Positions 8,963 through 17,759 of a DNA stretch of 20,230 nucleotides are shown piece after piece. The position numbers and the translations under genes were made by a program. The notes beneath the pieces are model-generated. The model made no database searches. It was given only the letters and a program-made list of their open reading frames with translations, and was not told the DNA's origin. The stretch spans positions 1 through 20,230 of the forward strand of contig JAQGAU010001255.1 in the NCBI GenBank assembly GCA_034698045.1. Direction: 5' to 3'. Source of the stretch: Paramacrobiotus richtersi (Eukaryota > Tardigrada > Eutardigrada > Parachela > Macrobiotidae). How positions within the stretch are numbered: position 1 is the first letter of the stretch; each line of letters begins with the position of its first letter.

Positions 8963-9850
8963 ACACTTGAGACAGTTTTGTGAAATAGATAATTCTTCAG
9001 GGTGTTTGTTTATCCTTTTCGATTTTCTTGCATTGTGAACTCCTTTATTCATGGTGCTGCAGTCCCAGCTCAAATTCCTTATCTTTATTATTCAACGCAG
9101 TTGATTTGCTAGAGCGTAGCCTCTTATGTACTTGCAAGAATAATTATGGTGTGATTTTTTTACGTTGCAAAGTAACAAAACTAAATGCTTGAGTAAACTT
9201 GCGGATGCTGCGCTTGGAGCGAAGCCTGAAGCTACTCACCAGCGCCCGCCTGGCTAGAATATTTGCATTCGCCTACCCAGTGTTTAGTTCTTATATCGTG
9301 TAAAAATGCATTACAAAGTTGCCGATCAACAGGAAGCGCAACTTTATGCACAGGTAAGCTGGGTGCAAAAGGTGTTGTTTAGTGTCTACTTAACTGTAAA
9401 ATGACCGCACAGTTGCCAGCCCTACCGATTACACGTCAAAGAATAATATGGCAGTTAATGGTCCTATCTCGAGAACTGTTGACTGTGGCGTATCTATCCG
9501 CTACCCAATATCCATGACCACAGGATACGCGGCCAGTGGTGCTGCATAAATCCGATGTTGGTTGGCTTCGCTTCGATCATTCAGTGTGCAGTAAACGAGC
9601 GAACCTTCCTTGTGTTCGGTTTCAAGGTCGCCCGGTACCGGGTCCCTCCATACGCGTCATCCGCCGGTTTAATTATGTAAGCGGATTAATACAGCTATCC
9701 TGCGTGAAACGTTAAACCCCCTTTGCTGCCGTGTTAATTACCGCGGCACCAAATCCAGATTGTCGTACGACCCGTTACGTACAGCTTGCAAAAGGTGTGT
9801 CGCAAGTTAGTTATCCTTATCCTGTATATTAAGCCTTATGAAAGACGCAC
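8963..9850 (+). other. 3' flank of copy 5 and spacer
   Basis: 8963-8995 is the untranslated remains of the family C-terminus. 9217-9290 is the flank repeat shared with 5243-5311. 9708-9765 matches 3193-3250. The rest, including 9291-9707, shows no exon, and the minus-strand ORF near 9807-10028 has no support. Confidence 0.5.
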
Positions 9851-10138
9851 TACTGCAAGTGCAGGCTGGCCAGCAGCTCGTGTTTACATTTGACAGCGGG
9901 TGCTGATTAAAATATTCAGTAGGCCTTTCTGTTGTAGATAGCGTTGGCGAGCTCAGTGGGAGAAACTTCCGCATTTGTTTACACGGCTTCGATTCTGCAT
10001 ACAGGAAAACGAAAAATGTGATACCCACTGTGAGGTATTCGTAAGACTGTAAGTTAACATCGCGTTGTCGTCATTATTTCCGCGTTTGTGGAAGAAGCAG
10101 AAGGCATTCATTCAAAACAGTGCAGAGCCATTCAGAGG
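9851..10138 (+). promoter_or_regulatory. Upstream/leader region of copy 6
   Basis: Partner of the copy 5 leader. It carries CATTTGTTTACACGGC at 9972-9987, the GTAAGT at 10049-10054 (90 nt before the ATG, as in copy 5) and GTGCAGAGCCATTCAGAGG directly before the start. Promoter role inferred. Confidence 0.5.
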
Positions 10139-11178
10139 ATGACGATTGTGGAACTCAACAATGGCGCCGTGATTGGCAGGGTGAACTCCGCCATGCTTCG
10201 TACCATCCTTATCCAGATGGTCATCAGTCTGGTGGCGGGCATACTTATCCATATTCTGGCAGCTACATTAATCGGTGAGCTCGCTGTGTTTCTGTAAAGC
10301 AGTACATTTTTTAATTTACTGTATTTTACCAAACAGCCGCCCTGGGCGTTTTGAGTCTTAGTTTGACGTGCTTTTACTTGTCTTTTCATTAATTCTGGAG
10401 AGGAGAGCGTCTTCGTTTGAGCGGCTTTTACGTTGTCAATACGTATGCTTTACAGCCGGCTTTTGCCGAATTATCCGGAGGAGCGGCCCGATCCTGTAGT
10501 ACAGTACAAATTTATATATTATAGTGTATTACTAAAAAGTACTGGATTCACGGTATCTGCATATGGGGACAGTGAACATACTGTAATGCTTTAAGCAGGG
10601 TATGACGAGATTTACACCTAGCAAGACGAGATTAGTCCCTTCTTTCCGTAGGGGATACGGTGCCCTACAGCATCTGATTCTTGGGCGCTTGCATGTACGC
10701 TTCCAGCCTCAGCGCCACCATTTGGATGTACAAACTGCGCGCCACCCGCTCTACCCAGCCGCCACCCCACACCAACGCCATTCCCCAGTTTGACACCAGC
10801 TACGATACGGTCAGAACTCTAATCCTGCGATACTTCCGTCGTTACAACTATTCGTGTTGCGGTGTAGAGGCATTGGCGACCTTTCTCGGTGCACTGGCGG
10901 AGGTGCCCAGTGCCATCCTCGCCAACCGCCTGGATCTGCTTAAGTGGTACATTATCTTTGGACTGGTGGCGTTTCTTCCGTTGTTGGTCTTCTTTATCTA
11001 CAACCTCATTGTACTGGGAAAGTATGAAGAGAAGATGAAGAAGAACAGTTTCTTGGAGAGCGGGATGTGGCGGGGACAGTTGCCAGTTGGTCAGAACGAC
11101 GCGGTGACGTTTGAAGCGCTCCCGTACACTGTACCAACTGTACAGCAGACACTGGATGCAATTCTGCAAAATAATTAA
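10139..11178 (+). pseudogene. Copy 6: four-TM family gene with one in-frame stop
   Basis: Exons 10139-10274 and 10652-11178 with a 377-nt phase-1 intron (ATCG|GTGAGC … TTCCGTAG|GGGAT) align end to end with copies 2 and 3. Exon 1 reads MTIVELNNGAVIGRVNSAM and TM1 normally. At 10675-10677 the conserved Trp of GIWFLG is TGA. After it 167 codons stay open and conserved: TM2, KLRATRSTQPPPHT, RYFRRYNYSCCG, TM3, TM4, tail ending QTLDAILQNN. The loop also has a 6-nt in-frame deletion (RTDLDAILQFD becomes TNAIPQFD). Downstream AGs near 10670, 10706 and 10712 are in the wrong phase to splice past the stop. Either a very young pseudogene, a segregating nonsense allele, or a base-call error. Confidence 0.85.
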
Positions 11179-11291
11179 TTCATCAAGTGACTGTTAATTC
11201 TTTTGCACTAAAAATCCGAAGTATTTCGTGATGTTGCAGTTCCTGTTCTAATGTATGATGTCGTTCATTTCATGAAAATGCTTTGTGAGAG

Positions 11292-11297
11292 AATAAA
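11292..11297 (+). promoter_or_regulatory. Poly(A) signal, copy 6
   Basis: AATAAA 113 nt after the stop, in GAGAATAAAGC, within the family's usual distance. Confidence 0.55.
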
Positions 11298-11310
11298 GCT
11301 TCAAAAGGTG

Positions 11311-11936
11311 TAGCGAAAGCCCAAGGGCAGTGTTCTGTACATCAGATATACTGCAACAACTTGTACGCAGATAAGCGAATATATTACAGCAACAGATCGT
11401 ACAGTGATGTCATAATTGTATGATGTCACAGCGAGTGACGATGCAGAAATTCGCAACTAAGTACGTACATTGTACAACGAACATCGAAAATGTTTGCAAG
11501 CCAAGAGTGTTGTTTCGTACAGATATGACGATTTCTGTGCAACGCGATCGACTGATCGGCTGAATCTTTCAGCTTCGTATTATTCTCATGTATAGTCATA
11601 ATCATAAACTTTGTGAAAGCGGCAACAGCCGCGAGCGAATTGTCGCTTCTGACTGTCATTAAAATATTTTGTTTATTGTACTGCACTGTTGTTCTGCTGC
11701 AACAATCTTCACCGACGATCATGCAGAGTTACAGCTAGGGCTAGGCGGAGACAAGCGTGATCGGTGAGAGCTGTACTTCTAGCCTATTTTCCTTACAATT
11801 TGGGAAGAATATTCAGCGCTGTCCGCTATTGGAATCAGAATCACTACTAGTGGATCAGATATTCTATCTCGTTCTCGTCATTTTGTGCATTATTTCTAGA
11901 GCTCAACAAAAGATATTTTGCGGAACATTTCGCACG
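11311..11936 (+). repeat. Spacer block between copies 6 and 7
   Basis: Almost continuous match to 17130-17759 upstream of copy 9. Landmarks are CAGTGATGTCATAAT (11401 and 17189), AAGAGTGTTGTTTC (11505 and 17335), ACAGATATGACGA-type (11519), GGACTGCACTGTT-type and AGAGTTACAGCTAGGGC (11724 and 17578), then GTGATC-GTGAGAG and the exon 1 leader ending TTCGCACGATGACG. Copy 4's block at 5540-5775 is a more distant relative. A pyrimidine-rich ATTATTTCTAG about 40 nt before the ATG, conserved as ATTATTTCCAG before copy 9, could be a 5'-UTR acceptor. Confidence 0.7.
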
Positions 11937-13268
11937 ATGACGACGGAGGAAGTAAACCTAAAACTTAATGACACCCCACTTAACAGCGTACGCTCCTCCA
12001 TGCTTCGGACGATGCGTGCCCAGATGGGTGGGAGTCTCGCGGCGGGCATCCTTATCCACATTTTAACCGGCACACTGATGAGCACAAGTAAGCGCTGCAA
12101 ATGCAAACGGTCTTATTTGGGGTCGGTGTGTGACGATTAAGTTTTACTGAGGCAACTAATCAATGGAGATAAATATAGGAGGCCAACAATTAGTTTGCTG
12201 TTCGAACAACAAGACACCCAGTTACCGGCATGGCGCATTGTTATCGAAGGTCTTTGTTGTCTATCGTCGAAAGTTTTCTGGATTTTTCATGTGCTGAGTG
12301 AGTTGGTGTTCTAAGTGAAAGATTTGTCGAATCTCGGAGGGCAAAAAGCTGATCAACCGAGAATCACTATTTATCGCTCTCTCTATCGTCCTATTTTGTC
12401 AGCACAGTCTGCACACAATACCATGGAGTGTCTAGCTGTTGGAACCGTAAGCAACAAAGTGCTTGGTTTTGTTGGCCTCCGGCTTTAGATGTCGTATTCA
12501 GAACCGTTAACTGTACCGCCGGACCTCTGTTATCCGATAAAATGCTGTGCTAACTCATGATCTTTTGAGAGTATTTTCAAAACTTTGCTTTTTCTAAAGG
12601 GACATATGAATGAAGCGTTGTAGGATCATACTATCTCTTGCAAGACCTGAGTGGGATGCGAAAACTGTACTTGTGATTATGACTGACTATCCCTTGTCTT
12701 GATAGAGACTGCAGTGACCTATGGCATGTGGATCCTGGGCGCCTACATGTACCTAACCGTTATCAAGTCCTTCTTCTGGGAGCGGAGACTGCATGCTACC
12801 CAACTCAGCTTGCTCCCGTCCCGCATCAACCTCAACGACCTGCACCAGTTTCTAACGGACTACGAGACCCTCAAAGCAGTGACACTGCACTACTTCCGCC
12901 GCTACAACTACTATTGCTGCAAATGGCAGGCGCGATTTGTTTTTGCCTTTAGCGTGCTGGAAGTGATTATTACCGTCGCCCTGAAGGAATGGGATGCGCT
13001 CCACTGGCCGTTTATCTGTGGATTGCTGGCGTTCATTCCCTTACTGGGCTGTTTCCTCTACAACTGTGTTATGTTGTGGGCGTATGAAGACAGGTTGGAG
13101 AAGACGGGTGTAGTGTGGACTGTTGACTGCTTGGTACGTGTGGACACTTTGCCGATGGTTGGAAATGAAACGGTGCAGTTCGAAGCGCTGCCTGGCGTGT
13201 TGAACAACACTGTGCCTGCTCCTCTCCAAACACTTGACGCAATTTTACTGGATAAGCTATATCCCTAG
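11937..13268 (+). CDS. Copy 7: four-TM family protein, second subgroup, intact
   Basis: Exons 11937-12087 and 12706-13268 with a 618-nt phase-1 intron (ACAA|GTAAGC … CTTGATAG|AGACT) encode 237 residues. Exon 1 reads MTTEEVNLKLNDTPLNSVRSSM, then TM1 and an ILTGTLMST end shared with copy 9. TM2 starts TYGMWILGAYMYL. The loop has RRLHATQLS, then a diverged motif (INLNDLHQF) and YFRRYNYYCC. TM3 and TM4 (HWPFICGLLAFIPLLGCFLYN) follow. The tail (VDCLVRVDTLPM … QTLDAILLDKLYP) keeps the C-terminal motif with a few extra residues. This is the intact reference for the copy 7/9 subgroup. The usual AATAAA position reads GTAAACAGATAATC, so its 3'-end signal is unclear. Function unknown. Confidence 0.87.
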
Positions 13269-13554
13269 CCAATTGTTGTACTTCCTGCACTACGAAATTT
13301 TTATTACATACTGTATATATACCACGATGATGAAATTCTGTTCCATCAGCATTATTGTTTTGTTATATGTAAACAGATAATCTATGCGAATGCGGAGACT
13401 CTTTCTGAATTTCGCGCAAACATTGCATTTTGGTCGTTCCATCAATTAAGAGCCGCAGTCAGCGGAAGTCGTGGTGCAGGGCTACAGGCGATGGGACTGT
13501 TGTCAGAACTAAAATCCCGGTACTACAGCATAACACAGGATAATGTACAGCTGA

Positions 13555-13650
13555 TTTTGGCAACTGTCACGTCGCCCGCTGACCAAAGATGGTTCACGGA
13601 TATGCGTATTCCGCTCTTTCGCTTCAGTCGTTTAGTGCTACTAAAACTTA
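13555..13650 (+). repeat. Segment after copy 7 repeated after copy 9
   Basis: Aligns in the same orientation with 19912-20040: TTTGGCAACTGTC/TTTGGCAACAGTC, then GCGTATTCCGCTCTTTCGCTT against GCGTATTCCACTCTTTCGCTT. In the array it lies between copies 7 and 8, which predicts another copy 8-like gene to the right of this window. Confidence 0.6.
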
Positions 13651-14127
13651 TTTGAGAAAACGATTACTTATCTTGCCGTTTACTGAAGCAGAAACCAGTA
13701 ATACAAGCCAACATAAGACAGCCTGGTAACGTGCCTACATACAGAATTATGGTCCCAACATGAACTTTGTAAACGCGTATCGAGTAGCCAAAGATGCTGA
13801 TAACTGTTCAAGAGAACCGGCTCGCTGTCGGCGATTTGACGTAAGCTGAAAATGCGTGATTTTAAATGTATGCATGAAAATGCATGCATGATTGTATGCT
13901 GACAAAATGCGAACCAAGTCTCTGACTCGATGTTTATCAATCGATTTCTGGCGCTCATTGCACAGCAGACAGATGGTCATATCCGCGGAAAACAATACGG
14001 CCGAACCGCTGACTGACATCAGTGAACGTTTTCTTGTGTAACCTGATAGTGCAATAACACGTGCTCAGCTGTGGGTTGCAATTTCAATCCGGCCGCAAAT
14101 TCCCCGAGGGCACGTACGGAGCAGCAA

Positions 14128-14157
14128 GTGACATCATGTGACATCACTGTACGATCA
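14128..14157 (-). repeat. Inverted copy of the spacer motif
   Basis: GTGACATCAT, a 2-nt gap, then GACATCACTGTACGATC is the reverse complement of GATCGTACAGTGATGTC … ATGATGTCAC at about 11395-11429, with six spacer bases missing. It stands upstream of copy 8 in the opposite orientation to the blocks before copies 7 and 9. Confidence 0.6.
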
Positions 14158-14414
14158 GTGCGTCGGGAACGCACATGGACTTAATATACCGGAACAATGA
14201 TAATTAGTTAAATTCCGCAATACATATACATACGTTGGCGACCACGTCACCGAAATCATTGCACAAATTGGTCATTTACATACTGTACACGGCGATATTC
14301 TTACATGTAATTACCTTCTATGCTTCTATTGTATCAATACACTTCAGTGCCGCCAGTTCGGTGCACTGCCGCCAGAAAGGAACGAAAGATCAGAAAGGTC
14401 ACAAGATCCAAAAG

Positions 14415-15311
14415 ATGACGACTGAAGAGGAACTCAGCAATGACTGTCAGATTAACAGAGTGCGCTCCGCTATGCGTCGCACCATCTTCATCCAGATGGG
14501 TATCGGTTTCGCCGCGGGCATCCTTATCCATGTGTGGGCCGCGTGTATGCCTTCCATAAGCAAGCCGCCCATACGGCATGACACAAAGGACTTGCGTAAG
14601 TCAGTTTTTTGTGTGTATCCAAACGAACTAATATACAGACGGTCCCTGCGTCTCGCTAAGAGATAACAATATGTGAGGTCTGCTTAGGTTTCTGTGAAAT
14701 ATCAGAAACAGTACTTTGGATGCTTTAAAGAGCAGTCCTTGGCTTTGTAGAGGGCGAGGTGGTCATCGCTATCGGTATCTGGATGCTGGGCGGTCTTATG
14801 TATCTACACACCCTGAAAGCCGCTTGCTTTGTGTACGGGCTGCGTGCCACCACATCCTGCCATCTGCCATCCCGCATCGACGTGGACAACCTTCTCCAGT
14901 TCTCACGCGGACTACGATACAGTCGCAGGTCTCATCCTGCTGCGCTTCCGCCGGTACAACCGCTTCTGCTGCACCGTGCCGGCTGGTGTGGTGGTCATCG
15001 GGACCGTAATAGAAGTGGTTATCGCCATCACCACGAAGCGACTGGATCTGCTCCACTGGCCCATTATCTTTGGACTGGTGGTCTTGGCTCCGTTGCTGAT
15101 GTTTGCTTTCTACAACCGCTCTGTGTTGGAAAAGTATGCGGAGACACTGAGGACAGTCAGTCTACATTTTGAGAAAGAGGCACGTCGTGGAACGCTGCTG
15201 GTTGGTGAGCGCGAGGCGGTTAGTCCCGAAGCTCTGCCGGAAAAGGCCAACAGTGTCTGTATTGTGTCCACGTCTGATCAGACACTGGACACCAGTTTGC
15301 GAACTAATTAA
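14415..15311 (+). pseudogene. Copy 8: four-TM family gene with a frameshift in exon 2
   Basis: Exons 14415-14595 and 14751-15311 flank the shortest intron in the array (155 nt, TTGC|GTAAGT … GCTTTGTAG|AGGGC). Exon 1 reads MTTEEELSNDCQINRVRSAM, TM1, and a unique extension after it (MPSISKPPIRHDTKDL). Exon 2 is in frame through TM2 (AIGIWMLGGLMYL) and LRATTSC to DNLLQF. At about 14898-14912 (CAGTTCTCACGCGGACTAC) it is one net base longer than relatives. From there the family sequence continues in the next frame without a stop for about 135 codons: RFRRYNRFCC, TM3, TM4, tail, QTLDTSLRTN, TAA. Such a long conserved stretch in the shifted frame means the change is recent or an assembly error. Confidence 0.85.
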
Positions 15312-15454
15312 TTCCGTAAAGTAATTGTGAATTTTTTACAATACAAAATGCAGAGATTATCGTGATGCTGGAGTTCGAATTCAATGATTGTTGTTATTCT
15401 GTGAATATGAAACTTTGCTTGCAACAGTAGTGGCCATGGTTTGGATTTCAGTTC

Positions 15455-15460
15455 AATAAA
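15455..15460 (+). promoter_or_regulatory. Poly(A) signal, copy 8
   Basis: AATAAA 144 nt after the stop, followed by TTAAAGG as after copy 2. Confidence 0.55.
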
Positions 15461-17023
15461 TTAAAGGAAATGATGTGCTTGTGATAAGAGTCCATTTCTC
15501 GCTGACTGCTAAGCCGAAAGCCGAACAGTTGTTGCTTATTACACAGTGCACGCATGAGGGATACTGGAGAATACATTCTCCATTTATTTTCGCGCACATT
15601 GTCTTCGCTCATCCACCATAAAGCAGAACTACACGCACACGAGAAACGATGTCTGCGAAAGTACGAAAAGTCGTTATGGGCAAATGTATTTTTTTGACGA
15701 ATCTTACACATTCGTTATAAAAACATGGCAAATGCTGCCAGAACACATTCCCGGTCAACCTGATTCTCTTGAGGAAAAGGTCAAGGAGCTATCTATGGCC
15801 GTGCGTTGAGGTTTTGGATATCATCATATCATCATCGTACACGAGATAGTGCGCTCCTGCCAAAACCGATAGCACAGGAACGAAATTCATAAACTTTAAT
15901 CGCACATACACAGCGCGGCGCGACACAGATGGTATCCGGCTACATCAGATGAAAACCACGTACGTAAGTTAATAGCAAATAAGTTCAAAATGAAACTTCC
16001 TTTGTCAGTTCGACGGCTACAGAATCGGCAAAATATCATACTCGCTTTTAGTCGACGTTTGAATGATTGCGCCAAGGTGTCCATAATATATGCAATTGTC
16101 ACCTACGCATGTAAGACAATTAGTAGACTATAAAAATGGCATCCATCGCCTTAAAAGTCGTATTCAAAACACATGCGGCATTTCCGCGCTGAATCTTTAT
16201 TCGCTGCAATAGAAACTCGAGCTTCCTCCCTTTGCCGGTTTGTTCCTTTTGATGAGAATCTTTTGTTGACGGGGTCCCCAAGGCCCAAGCTCCCTTGGCT
16301 GCAAATTTGCTATTCTAATGACTGAAATACAAAAGTCCGAGATTCACATATTCCGAGCTTCCGTTCTTCAGCTGCTTTGCGGCAGGAAATTTTTTATTTA
16401 AGGGACGAATGCCGTTAAATCTGCAGGTTTATGTGGAATGACTTATGGCAATACCGTTATGGATGCAGTTGCTTAGCAAAATTACATCGGCTTTGGTATT
16501 CGAAAGACTCGTATAAATTGCGCTTCTGTCAGCTTGCGCGAGCAAATAGACGAAACCACTGCGGCATAATCTTGGACTGAGAGGCCCGTGATGTCACCAG
16601 TACCGCCTATAGAAGGCCCTATACCTAATGGAAGAGGGCAGGAGGAATCTCCGAAGCAGAGGGATTGGCGCCTTCCTAGAGTTGTACTTGCTGGTAGTCT
16701 CGCTGCATGTGCCGGACGTTAACGTAAAACTGGCGCTTGCCTGTAGTGCGAGCTTGCCGTGTTCCATCTTCTCTGCTCTGCTACTGCCACCACTGTAACG
16801 GTAGCTTGAAATTACCGTACTTTGCACGATGGCACTGGCTGGAGCAGGTAACTGGATGGGACAGAGATAAGGATCGCCTTTGGTGTTTCCGCATGGTCAG
16901 GGCGAAGACAGCCTACGAGGAGTAACAACGAAGCTTGATCAGCGGTTATCACTCTGTGCTGCGCGCTGGCCCTGTTTCGACCCGTCTTGGCTAACTGGCT
17001 TAAGACGAAACCGGAAACCCCTT
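15461..17023. other. Longest gene-free spacer
   Basis: No family exon, shared spacer block or long credible ORF was found on either strand. Small ORFs such as those at 15896-16102 (minus) and 16594-16925 have no family likeness and no splice context. Weak features only: an ATCATC run near 15822-15838 and a short CCAAGG/CCTTGG inverted repeat near 16278-16297. The front of a deleted gene copy (see 17024) may have been lost here. Confidence 0.45.
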
Positions 17024-17115
17024 AGTCCACCCCGCACCGACTTGACCCGACGCTTCAGCTCAGCACCAGCTACAATACGGCCAAACCTCTTGTTCCGTCG
17101 TTTACAAGTAGGCAA
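17024..17115 (+). pseudogene. Exon-2 scrap of a lost array copy
   Basis: About 90 nt match the loop-coding part of exon 2 of copies 3 and 6: CCACCCCGCACCGAC (the PPRTD codons), CAGCACCAGCTACAATACGG (TSYDTV in copy 6) and TTCCGTCGTTTACAA (FRRYN). There are several small deletions, so no frame is kept. TM3, TM4 and the tail are absent. Within 15-20 nt the sequence becomes the 3'-flank/spacer block that follows copy 6 (17130 matching about 11311). It is therefore the relic of a copy 6-like gene that preceded copy 9, cut down by internal deletion. Confidence 0.75.
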
Positions 17116-17129
17116 AATACGGGAAGCCA

Positions 17130-17759
17130 AGGGAGCTCTGAAGTATTTTACACAGCATATGGATACGACAGCGACAGCACAGATCATACAGTGATGTCAT
17201 AATATTATGATGTTCCTTGCTGTTCAATGCCTCAGCGAATCGGTGACCAAAATTTATGGAATTTGAGACTGGTGTACGTACCATACGATCATACTTACAA
17301 GATACTACAAGAAACATAGAAAATGTTGCTAGTCAAGAGTGTTGTTTCTTATAGATATGACGACATCTCCGCTGTCCGCACTGCGATGATCGGCAGAAGC
17401 CGACCGATTGGCTTAAAATCCTATGCTTGGTACTTTGTCCATGTAGTGTTATACAGTATGCGAAGCCGGCAACAGCTACGAGCCAATTGTTGCCTCTGAC
17501 TGCCAGGAAATGTTTATCGGACTGCACTGTTATTCTGCTGTTATATCTCCAGCCTACGTTACGCTACCACGATCACGCAGAGTTACAGCTAGGGCCATGC
17601 CGAGTTGAGCGTGATCAGTGAGAGGTGCGACCATTTTTTTAACAATCAGCGAAGGAAATTCAGCACTGTTTACTGGAACCAGAATCAGTAGACAAACGTT
17701 CATACATTTTGTTGTGGTTATTGTGTGCATTATTTCCAGAGTTGTAGAAGATTCGCACG
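17130..17759 (+). repeat. Spacer block and leader of copy 9
   Basis: Partner of 11311-11936 before copy 7; the landmarks are listed there. CATAATATTATG in it is a 12-nt palindrome (about 17195-17206). The leader ends TTATTTCCAGAGTTGTAGAAGATTCGCACG before the ATG. No credible coding on either strand: the minus-strand ORFs here and before copy 7 share some residues only because the DNA is duplicated. Confidence 0.7.

Larger units (their letters stand above)
13269..14414 (+). other. Spacer between copies 7 and 8
   Basis: 13269-13380 matches the 3' flank of copy 9. 13555-13650 matches 19912-20040 near the right end (common words TTTGGCAAC, GCGTATTCC, CTCTTTCGCTT). 14128-14157 is a short inverted copy of the spacer motif near 11398-11432. 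The 14235-14414 frame has no ATG and is not counted as coding. Minus-strand ORFs at 13680-14019 have no support. Confidence 0.5.

Noticed and set aside
10681-11178. Exon 2 of copy 6 as an independent gene from a TTG or later ATG start
   Set aside because: It aligns from the acceptor onward with exon 2 of other copies. Starting after the TGA would lose TM1 and part of TM2.
11426-11722. Minus-strand ORFs in spacer blocks before copies 4, 7, 8 and 9 that share a few residues
   Set aside because: The likeness follows from duplicated DNA. Frames are interrupted in other copies, and no start or splice context supports coding.
14235-14414. N-terminal extension of copy 8 with a hydrophobic stretch
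   Set aside because: No ATG in frame before 14415, and no other copy has a related extension.
15896-16102. Minus-strand 68-residue ORF that might be a transposon relic
   Set aside because: No recognisable motif, no flanking repeats, length within chance.
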